Source of the DNA: Epilithonimonas sp. JDS
GTDB taxonomy: Bacteria; Bacteroidota; Bacteroidia; Flavobacteriales; Weeksellaceae
Assembly: GCF_021261315.1 (NCBI RefSeq)
Contig: NZ_JAJSAX010000001.1
Span: 124,001 to 188,000, forward strand
Length of the DNA stretch: 64,000 bases
Direction of reading: 5' to 3'
Shown here: piece after piece, positions 45,380-53,922 of the stretch
How positions within the stretch are numbered: position 1 is the stretch's first letter
How the letters are laid out: each line of letters starts with the position of its first letter
Translations under genes and position numbers: made by a program
The notes under the pieces: generated by a model
Told to the model about the DNA's origin: nothing
Seen by the model: the letters and a program-made list of their open reading frames with translations, nothing else
The model's database searches: none

Positions 45380-45408
45380 AGAGAATCACAAATGTGGTTC
45401 TCTTTTTT
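45380..45408 (+). terminator. Terminator after tRNA-fMet copy 1
   Basis: agagaatcac/gtggttctct stem with a short loop, then seven T residues. A version of the same hairpin follows copy 2 and the tRNA fragment. Confidence 0.8.
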
Positions 45409-45539
45409 TATGTTATACTTTGATGACATATTTGTCCATTGTTTGACAGTTTGATAGACGAAATTATTGTTCTGCAAAAGATTCGTCTCATCATTTTTCG
45501 ATTTACTTTTTACAGAAAAAAATAAAATCCCCAATTCGC

Positions 45540-45569
45540 TTGCCTCGTAACGAAAAAGCTGTATCTTTG
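45540..45569 (+). promoter_or_regulatory. Promoter of initiator tRNA copy 2
   Basis: TTG (45540-45542), 19 bases, TATCTTTG (45562-45569), identical in layout to copy 1; the last 10 bases before the box are also the same. Confidence 0.65.
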
Positions 45570-45572
45570 CAC

Positions 45573-45648
<76 letters not shown>

Positions 45649-45652
45649 AAGT

Positions 45653-45682
45653 AAGAGAATCACAATGTGGTTCTCTTTTTAT
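45653..45682 (+). terminator. Terminator after tRNA-fMet copy 2
   Basis: agagaatcac/gtggttctct with a 3-base loop and TTTTT, just before the ATG of the GIY-YIG pseudogene. Confidence 0.75.
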
Positions 45683-45684
45683 TT

Positions 45685-45934
45685 ATGGAAGAATTTGTTG
45701 TTTATATTTTATATTCAGAAAAATTTGATAAAACTTACACGGGTCTTTACTTCAAATCTGTTGGATAGAATTAAATCTCATAATTATTTAAGTAAATCTG
45801 GATATACAATAAAATTCAGACCTTGGAAAGTTATTCACGTAGAGTTTTTTACAAACAAAAACGACGCAATGACAAGAGAGAAATTTTTAAACAGCGGACA
45901 AGGTAGATTGTTCCTAAAATTGTTACCTCGATAG
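45685..45934 (+). pseudogene. Frameshifted GIY-YIG nuclease gene (UPF0213-like)
   Basis: From ATG 45685 one frame reads MEEFVVYILYSEKFDKTYTG, the start of a small GIY-YIG nuclease, then stops at 45766. The +1 frame continues TSNLLDRIKSHN and REKFLNSGQGRLFLKLLPR to 45934, the family's second half. Removing one base near 45742-45746 joins them into about 82 residues, the normal length. It is therefore a single-base insertion pseudogene (or, less likely, a programmed frameshift). It sits between tRNA copy 2 and a tRNA 3' fragment. Confidence 0.75.
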
Positions 45935-45948
45935 TTGGATGGCTCTTA

Positions 45949-45992
45949 TCCGCCAAAGGCGGACGCACGTTCGAGTCATGTCCTCGCAACCA
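45949..45992 (+). pseudogene. 3' fragment of initiator tRNA
   Basis: Bases 45964-45992 repeat the last 29 bases of tRNA-fMet (T arm, acceptor 3' strand and CCA) with one mismatch (a for g in the T stem). Upstream, in place of the tRNA body, is a hairpin tccgcc-aaa-ggcgga (45949-45963). Downstream, the aaagtaagagaatca of copy 2 is repeated as well. The fragment cannot form a tRNA. Confidence 0.8.
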
Positions 45993-45997
45993 AAGTA

Positions 45998-46026
45998 AGA
46001 GAATCAATTTTTTGATTCTCTTTTTT
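45998..46026 (+). terminator. Terminator after the tRNA fragment
   Basis: agagaatca/tgattctct, 6-base loop, then seven T residues. It is the third copy of the tRNA terminator. Confidence 0.75.
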
Positions 46027-46039
46027 TATTTAAATTTCG

Positions 46040-46047
46040 TAAATTTG
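46040..46047 (+). promoter_or_regulatory. -7 box TAAATTTG before tsaC/sua5
   Basis: Ends 3 bases before the ATG at 46051, so the transcript would be leaderless or almost so. Confidence 0.5.
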
Positions 46048-46050
46048 ATT

Positions 46051-46662
46051 ATGGCAAAAATCCTAAAAATATATCCCGAAAATCCGCAGGAAAACTTTAT
46101 TAACGAAGCTGTTAAAGTTTTGGAAAATGGTGGTGTCATCATCTACCCTTCTGATACGATTTACACAATTGGTTGTGATATCTACAATCACAAAGCAATG
46201 GAAAGACTTGCGCAAATTAAAGGAATTAAACTGGATAAGCACAAGTTCTCTATCATATGTAATGACCTGAGCCATCTTTCCGAATTTACGAAGCCGATAG
46301 AAACTGCAACTTTTAGATTTTTGAAAGCACATTTGCCTGGCGCCTTCACCTTTATTCTGGAAGCCAACCGAAACTTGCCTACATCTTATAAAGGCCACAA
46401 AACTGTCGGAATCCGGGTTCCGGATCATGTTGTTCCGCAGCTGATTGTTGAAAAATTGGGTCATCCAATCGTTTCGACAACCATTCATGCAGATGATGAG
46501 ATTCTGGAATATTCTACAGATCCTGAATTGATTGCAGAGAAATACGACAAATTGGTTGATCTCGTAATCGATTCCGGTTATGGCGACAATACAGCTTCCA
46601 CAATCGTGGATCTAACTTCGGGCGAACCGGAAATTCTACGACAAGGAAAAGGAATTCTATAA
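46051..46662 (+). CDS. tsaC: L-threonylcarbamoyladenylate synthase (Sua5/YciO/YrdC)
   Basis: The 203-residue product has the YrdC start (VLENGGVIIYPSDTIYTIGCD) and KGHKTVGIRVPDH, the family nucleotide and tRNA-binding motifs. It makes threonylcarbamoyl-AMP for the t6A37 modification of ANN-decoding tRNAs. It has no Sua5 C-terminal domain, so TsaC or YciO type; the true TsaC role is likely but not certain. Start chosen at ATG 46051 (MAKILKIYPENP). Confidence 0.87.
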   Translation: MAKILKIYPENPQENFINEAVKVLENGGVIIYPSDTIYTIGCDIYNHKAMERLAQIKGIKLDKHKFSIICNDLSHLSEFTKPIETATFRFLKAHLPGAFTFILEANRNLPTSYKGHKTVGIRVPDHVVPQLIVEKLGHPIVSTTIHADDEILEYSTDPELIAEKYDKLVDLVIDSGYGDNTASTIVDLTSGEPEILRQGKGIL

Positions 46663-46706
46663 AGAAACAAGATTAAAGCAAAAATAATCAAGGTTAATTT
46701 AAAGTT

Positions 46707-46752
46707 TTCGAGAGCCTCAGACTGACAACAAACAACTATCAACTAACAAGCA
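46707..46752. repeat. REP-like element plus 'aactatc' heptamer before yaaA
   Basis: ttcgagagcctcagactgac (46707-46726) is a REP-like copy, followed by aacaaacaactatcaacta (46728-46746), two copies of the heptamer seen five times at 58520. The same order (REP then heptamers then start codon) occurs at 58475-58556. Confidence 0.6.
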
Positions 46753-46753
46753 A

Positions 46754-47515
46754 ATGAAATTTGTTACTTCTCCAGCCAAATTGATGAACATTGAAAATTC
46801 GACGGAATTTTTAAGATCCACAACACCGAAATTCATCAAGGATTCTGAATTCATACATTCTTATTTGAAAGAAAAATCGCCGAAATATCTTTCGGAATTA
46901 ATGGAGATTTCTACAAAACTGGCTGACGAAAATTGGGAACGAAATCAGAAATGGAGCGCAAACCCGACGTCAAAAAATTCTGCTCCGGCGATGTTTGCTT
47001 TCACAGGCGAAGTTTACAGAGGATTGGACGCCAAAACTTTGGATAAAAAAGCAATTGATTACCTTCAGAAAAATTACAGAATTCTTTCCGGACTTTATGG
47101 ACTTCTGAAACCGTCTGACAAAGTGATGCTTTACCGACTGGAAATGGGACGGCCCTTCAAATTTGATTCGAACAAAAACATTTATGAATTCTGGACAGAA
47201 AAAGTGACGGAACAACTGAATTCTGAACTTAAAAAAGGAGAATTGCTCATCAATCTTGCAAGTACAGAATATTTTAAAGTGATTGACAAGAAAGCTTTAC
47301 AAGCGAAAGTGATCGATTTTGAATTTAAGCAAATACAGCCGGATGGAAAATTGAAAACGATTGTGGTTTATACGAAACACGCTCGTGGATTGGTTTTGCG
47401 TTTTTGTGCCGAAAAGCAAGTCAAAGCTTTGGATGAAATTAAAGCTTTCAACTACGAAAATTATTTGTTTGATGAGAAATTGTCTACTGAAACTAATTTG
47501 GTTTTTACGAGGTAA
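46754..47515 (+). CDS. yaaA: Peroxide stress protein YaaA
   Basis: A 253-residue cytoplasmic protein of the YaaA/DUF328 family. Typical pieces: MKFVTSPAKLMNIE at the start, FTGEVYRGLDAKTL and LSGLYGLLKPSDKVMLYRLEM in the middle. YaaA lowers free iron and protects DNA in oxidative stress in E. coli. Single gene. Confidence 0.93.
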   Translation: MKFVTSPAKLMNIENSTEFLRSTTPKFIKDSEFIHSYLKEKSPKYLSELMEISTKLADENWERNQKWSANPTSKNSAPAMFAFTGEVYRGLDAKTLDKKAIDYLQKNYRILSGLYGLLKPSDKVMLYRLEMGRPFKFDSNKNIYEFWTEKVTEQLNSELKKGELLINLASTEYFKVIDKKALQAKVIDFEFKQIQPDGKLKTIVVYTKHARGLVLRFCAEKQVKALDEIKAFNYENYLFDEKLSTETNLVFTR

Positions 47516-47617
47516 CACATAATTATCTACCAGCATTTCGGTGCTTCGCACCTTATATTTATTTACAATTTCATTTTCTACCAATATAACGGAACTTCGT
47601 CCCTACAAAAATATTTA

Positions 47618-48577
47618 ATGAGAATCTCAGACGTTAAAAAAAAAATTAAAAGTGAACTTTCGGATTTGTATTCTAAATCTGAAATAGAGGAATTGTTCTC
47701 TATTCTCTGCGAACATTTTTTGAATCTGAATAAAATTGAATTGCGACATAGTTTGGAAAATGAATTATTAGAAGACGATTCTAATAAATTTGTGGAAGCG
47801 ATTTCGGAATTGAAAACAGGAAAACCTTTCCAACAGATTCTTGGGGAAACTGAGTTTTATGGCTTGAAATTTTTTGTGAATGAACACGTTTTGCTTCCAA
47901 GACCGGAAACGGAAGAATTGCTGGAATTAGCGATAAACAAGATAAAAGAAAAAACGCAAAAGAATCAAGTTTTTAATGATAGGCTTCGAGAACCTCAGCC
48001 TGACAACGATGATGAGGATCAGACTAAAAACTTCCCAGTTCTCAAACTCTCAAACTCTCAAACTAAAATCCTCGATATCGGAACGGGGAGCGGCATTATT
48101 CCGATTGTTTTGAAGAAGCATTTTCCGGAAGCGGAAGTTTTTGCGATTGATATTTCGAATGAAGCTTTGGAAGTTGCGAAAAGGAATGCGGAGTTTCATC
48201 GAGTTGAAATTAATTTCATCCATAAAGATTATCTGACTGAAGTCTTCGACTCCGCTCAGACTGACAATGAAATGTATGACGTCATTATAAGCAATCCGCC
48301 TTATATCGGGATTGAGGAAAATCTGGAAATTGAAGAATCCGTTAAGAGTTTTGAACCGAATTTGGCACTCTTCTCTCCTACTTCGGACGCTTTGATTTTT
48401 TACAGAAAAATTGCCGAAGACTGCAAAAATCATTTGAAAGAAGGTGGGCTTTTGTTTCTTGAGATCAATCAGAAATTAGGAAAAGAAACTTTGGAATTGT
48501 ATCAAGATGATTTTTCTCAAGTTGAGCTTCTGAAAGATATTTCGTGGAATGACAGGATGATTTTTGGGAGGAAATAG
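47618..48577 (+). CDS. prmC: PrmC release-factor glutamine methyltransferase with repeat-derived inserts
   Basis: Methylates the GGQ glutamine of release factors. The 319-residue protein has an N-terminal helical domain, a SAM-binding LDIGTGSGIIPI and the catalytic NPPY in VIISNPPYIG. It is about 40 residues longer than E. coli PrmC. The excess maps to two repeat copies: residues about 122-148 (NDRLREPQPDN...KLSNSQT, encoded by a REP-like element plus 'ctcaaa' minisatellite) and about 209-217 (VFDSAQTDN, a REP-like element). Both are in-frame and probably in surface loops. Confidence 0.92.
   Translation: MRISDVKKKIKSELSDLYSKSEIEELFSILCEHFLNLNKIELRHSLENELLEDDSNKFVEAISELKTGKPFQQILGETEFYGLKFFVNEHVLLPRPETEELLELAINKIKEKTQKNQVFNDRLREPQPDNDDEDQTKNFPVLKLSNSQTKILDIGTGSGIIPIVLKKHFPEAEVFAIDISNEALEVAKRNAEFHRVEINFIHKDYLTEVFDSAQTDNEMYDVIISNPPYIGIEENLEIEESVKSFEPNLALFSPTSDALIFYRKIAEDCKNHLKEGGLLFLEINQKLGKETLELYQDDFSQVELLKDISWNDRMIFGRK
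47981..48064. repeat. REP-like element and minisatellite inside prmC
   Basis: aggcttcgagaacctcagcc continuing tgacaac (47981-48007) is identical to the intergenic copy at 58475-58501. It is followed by ctcaaactctcaaactctca and more (48043-48064), three units of the minisatellite. Frame is kept through the insertion. Confidence 0.8.
48244..48267. repeat. Second REP-like element inside prmC
   Basis: cttcgactccgctcagactg plus acaa closely matches the REP-like copy at 4221. It encodes residues about 209-217, just ahead of the catalytic NPPY. Confidence 0.75.
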
Positions 48578-49021
48578 GATTACATATATTTATTTATCGC
48601 GCATACTGAGCTTAATATCAGCTTGATAAAATATCTACAAACCTTTCGCTACTTTGGAGCTATATCTAATACCTTTCATTTTGAGCAAAGAGAAAAGTAA
48701 ACTTTAGGAAATCCCAATGTGGACAAAATAGTTGGCGTTGCAGGAAAAATTGATTTGTTATATTCAGACTTTGCTAAGTCAACGACGATTTATTTTAAAG
48801 TTTTAAGACATATAAAAATTTATTGAAAAAAAGTTCAATAAACTTTCAACATCATCAGTAGAAATAAGCCATACTATGAATTTCACCAATGACTTATGAC
48901 TGTTAAATCGTCAAGCAGAATTAATTCCTAGAGTGGGAACATTCATTTAAAATTTCATCAAAATTACTCCCTTTAGTGTTGGGGAAATAATTTTGATGAA
49001 ATTTTTAGAACTTATTTTGAA
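48578..49021. other. 444-base intergenic region between convergent prmC and kbl
   Basis: No supported ORF, tRNA or promoter. Near its end is a perfect 18-base inverted repeat, aaaatttcatcaaaatta (48949-48966) with its complement at 48988-49005, around a 21-base loop. The left part has an atypical sequence that could be the remains of a decayed gene, but I cannot identify one. Confidence 0.5.
48949..49005. terminator. Large AT-rich hairpin downstream of kbl and prmC
   Basis: An 18-base perfect stem with 21-base loop. On the minus strand it lies 16 bases after the kbl stop, so it could serve as a kbl terminator, though stem and loop are longer than usual and there is no long T-run. Confidence 0.45.
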
Positions 49022-50218
49022 TTAAGAAATTATACCTAGCTCCTTCCCTACTTTTTCGAAGCCTGCAATTGCTTTGTCAAGGTTTTCTCTGGAATGTGCT
49101 GCTGAAAGCTGAACCCTGATTCTAGCTTTTCCTTTTGGAACAACCGGATAGAAGAATCCAATCACATAAATTCCTTCTGATAAAAGTTTTTCTGCCATTT
49201 CCTGAGCTAATTTTGCATCATACAACATCACAGGAACGATTGCTGCGTCGCCGTCTGGAATATCGAAACCTTTGGCTTTCATTTCTTTTCGGAAGTATAC
49301 TGCATTTTCCATTACTTTGTCTCTCAATGAAGTATCTTCGGAAATCATATCCAAAACTTTGGAAGCGGCGCCTACAATTCCGGGTGCTAATGAATTTGAG
49401 AATAAATATGGACGAGAGCGTTGTCTCAACATATCTATGATTTCTTTTTTTCCAGAAGTAAATCCGCCTAATGCGCCACCTAAAGCTTTTCCTAACGTTG
49501 AAGTAATGATATCGACTCTTCCAATCACATCATTTGCTTCGTGCGTTCCACGGCCTGTTTTTCCAATGAATCCGGTGGCGTGAGAATCATCTACCATTAC
49601 CAACGCATCATATTTGTCAGCCAAATCACAAACGCCTTTTAGGTCGGCCACAATTCCGTCCATTGAGAAAACGCCGTCTGTGACGATGATTTTGAAACGG
49701 TGGTTTTTTTCGGAAGCGCAAATCAATTGAGCTTCCAAATCTTCCATATTGTTGTTTTTGTAACGGTATCTTGCAGATTTACACAATCTTACACCATCAA
49801 TGATTGAGGCGTGGTTGAGTTCATCTGAGATGATGGCATCTTCATCTGAAAATAATGGTTCGAAAACACCGCCATTTGCGTCGAAACACGCCGCGTACAA
49901 AATAGTATCTTCCATTCCTAAGAAATTAGAAATTTTGGCTTCCAAATCTTTGTGAATATCCTGAGTTCCGCAAATGAAACGAACCGATGACATCCCATAA
50001 CCGTGAGAATCTATAGCATCTTTTGAAGCTTTCATCACTTCTGGATTGTTGGATAATCCCAGATAATTGTTCGCGCAAAAGTTCAGCAATCGCTTGCCAC
50101 CAACTTCTATTTCTGCACTTTGCTGGGAAGTGATGATTCTTTCCTTTTTGTAAAGACCGTCATTTTCTATATTCGTTAGCTCATTGGTAATGTTCTCGAG
50201 GAATTTTTGTGATATCAT
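49022..50218 (-). CDS. kbl: Glycine C-acetyltransferase (2-amino-3-ketobutyrate CoA ligase)
   Basis: A 398-residue PLP enzyme of the alpha-oxoamine synthase family. The Schiff-base Lys is in [29 protein letters not shown] is the usual signature. It interconverts glycine plus acetyl-CoA with 2-amino-3-ketobutyrate in threonine breakdown. Sequence is very close to the family norm. The partner tdh is not in the window. Convergent with prmC. Confidence 0.94.
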   Translation of the reverse strand: MISQKFLENITNELTNIENDGLYKKERIITSQQSAEIEVGGKRLLNFCANNYLGLSNNPEVMKASKDAIDSHGYGMSSVRFICGTQDIHKDLEAKISNFLGMEDTILYAACFDANGGVFEPLFSDEDAIISDELNHASIIDGVRLCKSARYRYKNNNMEDLEAQLICASEKNHRFKIIVTDGVFSMDGIVADLKGVCDLADKYDALVMVDDSHATGFIGKTGRGTHEANDVIGRVDIITSTLGKALGGALGGFTSGKKEIIDMLRQRSRPYLFSNSLAPGIVGAASKVLDMISEDTSLRDKVMENAVYFRKEMKAKGFDIPDGDAAIVPVMLYDAKLAQEMAEKLLSEGIYVIGFFYPVVPKGKARIRVQLSAAHSRENLDKAIAGFEKVGKELGIIS

Positions 50219-50247
50219 TTTTATTGATTTTCGATTTTAACAAAAAT

Positions 50248-50278
50248 AAAAAAAGCACTTCAATTGCGTGCTTTTTTT
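50248..50278 (-). terminator. Terminator of the M1 aminopeptidase gene
   Basis: aaaaaaagcac (50248-50258) pairs with gtgcttttttt (50268-50278); the loop is 9 bases. It lies 32 bases beyond the aminopeptidase stop and just upstream of kbl. Confidence 0.8.
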
Positions 50279-50309
50279 AACTTTTTTATGTTTTGAATTA
50301 TATTAATAT

Positions 50310-52241
50310 TTATTCCTTTATGATTTTTACAGATTGATCGTTAAATTTCAAAATATAAGTTCCTTTCACCAATGTTGAAATATTAATTTCAGAGTTAGGA
50401 TTTGCTGTTCCTTTTTTGATTAATTTACCATCAGCTGAGAATATTTCGTAATCTGTGGATTTTTCCAAACCTGCAACTTTGATGTATGATTTGGCCGGAT
50501 TTGGATACACATTTATTTTTTCTTTACTATCATCATTTACTGCTAATGTATTGTCTTTAATAACTGTTGATCCTTTTGTAATGATCTGATTTTCATAATT
50601 GAATGTCACTCCAGTTACTGTAAATCCAACATCTTGTGTGAAATATTGGTTATTAGAAGTGTGATCTAAAACAAAATAGGCAGTTTGTCCGCCAGATCCT
50701 GAAACTCTGATTGGAAGCGGCATTTCGAAGAAGCTGACTGTAGAACTGCTTCTAGTTTGACCAACACGGAAAGTTAGTTTATTATTGCTTGCATTTTGAG
50801 TCCAGCGGATTTGATAGGTTGGATAACCTTCACCATAAATCCAATCGTTGAAAAATTCCGTGAAATCTCTTCCTGTAAAACTGCTCAAAAAGTTCTGAAA
50901 ATCTGATGTCTTCACATAATTATAAGCAAAAGCAGAATTGTCCTGATAAGCCTTCAACATTGTATAAAACGCATCGTCACCAAGAATCCACTTCATCATT
51001 CGAAGTACATAACCGCCTTTGGTGTAAGACAATCTCCCATCGAAAATCCGATTGAAACTCAGCTGACTGTCGGGAATATAAACGCTTCCACCTGGCAAAC
51101 TTGTGATTTGGTCCATCTCGGTTTGCAGATAATTTTGAAACTGCGACGGATTCATCAACAATTTTTCATAAGCCACATATTCGCCCATTGTCGCAAAGCC
51201 TTCGTTGAGCCAAATGTCATTCCAGGCACCACAAGTCAGCTTGTCGCCAAACCATTGGTGCGCCAACTCGTGGGCAATCAAATCCTGCGCAAAATAGCCC
51301 ATTGTGGACATTGTTGCGTGTTCCATTCCGCCACCCCAATTGGATTGCATATGACCATATTTTTCGTTTCTGTAAGGATACAAACCGAAGTGGTCTTCGA
51401 ATGTTTGCATATTGGTCTCCGTCCAATCCAGATTGGCCTGTACGCTTGCGTTGGCCGACGATGGATAAACATAATTGAGAAATGGAAAAGAACTTCCCGA
51501 AGTGGTGATTGTCGAATTTAATTTAATATAATTTGAAATTCCTAAGGCAAAAAGATAAGCTGGAATCGCGTAATTGGTTTGCCAATACGTTAATTTTTTT
51601 CCATTTCCGAGAATGGTCTCAGACATTAGTTTTCCGTTGGAGCCGACTGTATACTGCGCTGGCGTTGTGATTTTAATATCTAATTTCTCAATTTTATCAT
51701 TAAGGCTTTGCTTGGTCGGCCACCATTCTTTCGCGCCAAAAGGTTCTGACAAAGTCACCAACACAGGGTTTCCAGCTTGTGTCTGGCTTGCGACAAAAGC
51801 ATTTGCGCTCCCATCCGGAATTCCACTGTACGTGATGGATAGAGAATCTGTGACTTGAGCTAAAACTGAAGATGGAAAATTGATTTTAATTTCATCTGTA
51901 TTCAATTGTTGAAAAGTCAAATCTTGTCCGTGGTATTTTACATTCGAAACAGTCAGATTATCAGCCAAATCAAAATAAATATCATTAGAATTCTGCAACA
52001 TTTTGAAATGCGAGGTCACAGTTCCGGAAACGTATTGCTGATTTGGGTCGAGGTCCAATTCCAATCTTACATAAGTCAAATCATAATTGAGTGTATTTGG
52101 ATTCACATTCACGTCCAAACTTCCTCGCGAAGCTCTATTCTTCTCAGCTTCTATCAATCCTTTTTTGTCGATATTCTGGAATTGTCCAAACAACGAATTA
52201 ACCGCTAAACAAACTATGATTAATGTGTAAAAATTTTTCAT
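50310..52241 (-). CDS. Secreted M1-family aminopeptidase with T9SS sorting domain
   Basis: The ATG at 52241 gives a signal peptide (NSLFGQ cleavage). The 643-residue product has the M1 N-terminal beta domain, the GGMEHATM exopeptidase motif and the zinc motif HELAHQWFG with a downstream NEGFATMGEY. After about residue 555 follows the T9SS type A sorting domain (VYPNPAKSYIKVAGLE, ending TYILKFNDQSVKIIKE). It should be exported by the T9SS and degrade peptides outside the cell. Confidence 0.93.
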   Translation of the reverse strand: MKNFYTLIIVCLAVNSLFGQFQNIDKKGLIEAEKNRASRGSLDVNVNPNTLNYDLTYVRLELDLDPNQQYVSGTVTSHFKMLQNSNDIYFDLADNLTVSNVKYHGQDLTFQQLNTDEIKINFPSSVLAQVTDSLSITYSGIPDGSANAFVASQTQAGNPVLVTLSEPFGAKEWWPTKQSLNDKIEKLDIKITTPAQYTVGSNGKLMSETILGNGKKLTYWQTNYAIPAYLFALGISNYIKLNSTITTSGSSFPFLNYVYPSSANASVQANLDWTETNMQTFEDHFGLYPYRNEKYGHMQSNWGGGMEHATMSTMGYFAQDLIAHELAHQWFGDKLTCGAWNDIWLNEGFATMGEYVAYEKLLMNPSQFQNYLQTEMDQITSLPGGSVYIPDSQLSFNRIFDGRLSYTKGGYVLRMMKWILGDDAFYTMLKAYQDNSAFAYNYVKTSDFQNFLSSFTGRDFTEFFNDWIYGEGYPTYQIRWTQNASNNKLTFRVGQTRSSSTVSFFEMPLPIRVSGSGGQTAYFVLDHTSNNQYFTQDVGFTVTGVTFNYENQIITKGSTVIKDNTLAVNDDSKEKINVYPNPAKSYIKVAGLEKSTDYEIFSADGKLIKKGTANPNSEINISTLVKGTYILKFNDQSVKIIKE

Positions 52242-52274
52242 AATCAATAAATTATTTAAATCAAAGCTACAAAA

Positions 52275-52300
52275 AAACTCACAAGAAATTGTGAGTTTAA
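52275..52300 (-). terminator. Terminator of dacB
   Basis: aaactcacaa (52275-52284)/ttgtgagttt (52289-52298) with a GAAA tetraloop and A/T-rich flanks. It lies 22 bases after dacB. Confidence 0.8.
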
Positions 52301-52321
52301 AATTTTATAAGATGTTGATTG

Positions 52322-53773
52322 TTACAAATCTAAGGTCGGGTCCAGCAATTGCTCCATTCTGTCTTTCACCTGCGCTACCGAGCCTGAGAATCTATTAATT
52401 AAAAGAGAAAAAGCCAGCGTTCTGTTGCTTCTGGTTTTGATGTAGCCAGCCAAACATTTCACGCCATTCAAAGTTCCGGTTTTCGCGAAAATCTGTCCAT
52501 TGGAGTTGACCAAAAACATATGTTTCAATGTTCCGGTTTGTCCCGCGATTGGCAAAGATTCCATATATTCTTTGTAATAAGGCGCTTTCATCAATGCCGT
52601 TAAAAATTTGACCTGAGAAATTGGCGTCACCGTATGCGCTTTGGAAAGTCCGCTTCCGTCCATAAAATTGAGTCCAACCGTATCAAAATTAATATCTTTC
52701 AAATGGTCTGTCACGACGATTCTGCCGGATTCTGTGGTTTGGTCGCCCAATTTCATAAAACCATTCGATTTCAAAATGGCTTCCGCATATCCGTTGTCAC
52801 TTCTTTGATTCGTGTAATTCACAATTTCTGCTAAAGTCGGTGATTTGTAAGTTGTCAGAATTTCTCGTGGTTCAGGTTCTCTATCAACGATTTTCGGCGT
52901 TACTTTTCCAACGATTGAAATTTTACTTTTCACCAAACCTTCTCTTAATTTATTAGCCAAAAAAGCTGGTGGTTCTGCCACCTTCGTTGTCACCCAAGCA
53001 CCATCAAACTGGTCTGCAAAAACCATCTTGTTGGAGTAGGGCGAAACGTAAAAATATTTTTTAACCTGATTAAAAGGATTGTTGGATTGGCTTACAATCA
53101 GTTTTTCATTTCTTGGATTGATGTCCTTCGTAGTCCCGACTGGCAGGAAATAATTGGCTTGTTCCAACCAAACGATGTTCTGTGGAAGGTCGGTTTTATT
53201 TTCTTTGAAAATCGCTGTTTGGATGATGATGTCGCCCGTGATTTTCTTGATTCCTTTATCTCTTATCGCGTCCAGATATTGATTCACGATTTGTCCGTAA
53301 CTCGATGCGCCACCTCTGTTTCCGCCCAAAGACGGGTCGCCACTTCCCACGACGTAAAGATTTCCGGTCAAAACGCCTTCTGCATCGATGCTTCCGGAAT
53401 ATTCCAACTGCGTGTTCCATCTGTATTTGGTTCCCAACAGTGCAAAAGCGGTTTCCGTGGTCAACAGTTTTGTGGTCGAAGCTGGAACCAACGGTACATT
53501 TTCGTTATAAGAAGTGACAATTTTTCCAGTTTTCGTATCATAAACCACAAATCCCCAATTCGCATTTCGAAGAACTGGGTCGGTGAACATTTTGTTGATG
53601 TTGAATTCGATTTGCTCTTTCGGAGACAACAACGCTTTCTCTGCGGTGATGTCCTTTACGAGAAGCTGTTGGTCTGCAACCTGAGGTAAAGTTCCTGCAG
53701 ATGTGCCTTGTGAAAAAATAAAAGAGGAAAGCCCTACACCTAAAATCGAAAAATAATTTTTGAATTTATTCAT
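52322..53773 (-). CDS. dacB: D-alanyl-D-alanine carboxypeptidase/endopeptidase (PBP4 type)
   Basis: A 483-residue exported peptidoglycan hydrolase of the S13 family. The signal peptide runs to about IFSQ. Active-site motifs: SxxK in VPASTTKLLTTE, SxN in RSDNGYAEAIL and KTG in FAKTGTLNG. The large insert between motifs 1 and 2 is typical of PBP4. It trims peptide stems of peptidoglycan in the periplasm. The ATG at 53773 is preferred to a TTG six bases upstream. Confidence 0.93.
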   Translation of the reverse strand: MNKFKNYFSILGVGLSSFIFSQGTSAGTLPQVADQQLLVKDITAEKALLSPKEQIEFNINKMFTDPVLRNANWGFVVYDTKTGKIVTSYNENVPLVPASTTKLLTTETAFALLGTKYRWNTQLEYSGSIDAEGVLTGNLYVVGSGDPSLGGNRGGASSYGQIVNQYLDAIRDKGIKKITGDIIIQTAIFKENKTDLPQNIVWLEQANYFLPVGTTKDINPRNEKLIVSQSNNPFNQVKKYFYVSPYSNKMVFADQFDGAWVTTKVAEPPAFLANKLREGLVKSKISIVGKVTPKIVDREPEPREILTTYKSPTLAEIVNYTNQRSDNGYAEAILKSNGFMKLGDQTTESGRIVVTDHLKDINFDTVGLNFMDGSGLSKAHTVTPISQVKFLTALMKAPYYKEYMESLPIAGQTGTLKHMFLVNSNGQIFAKTGTLNGVKCLAGYIKTRSNRTLAFSLLINRFSGSVAQVKDRMEQLLDPTLDL

Positions 53774-53922
53774 TCTCAAAAGAATTACATTTTTTATTGA
53801 ATTATTTTTAATTAAGATTTTGAAGAAATTAATCTCATTTCAAAACGTAGTAAATTTAGAGAATATTGCCAAGATAGTTACGGGAACCCGTAATAAAAGA
53901 TTCAAAATTTTGTTAATTATAG

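Noticed and set aside
53087-53689. 200-codon ORF antisense to dacB
   Set aside because: Fully inside dacB with no recognisable motifs; codon use is that of a shadow frame.
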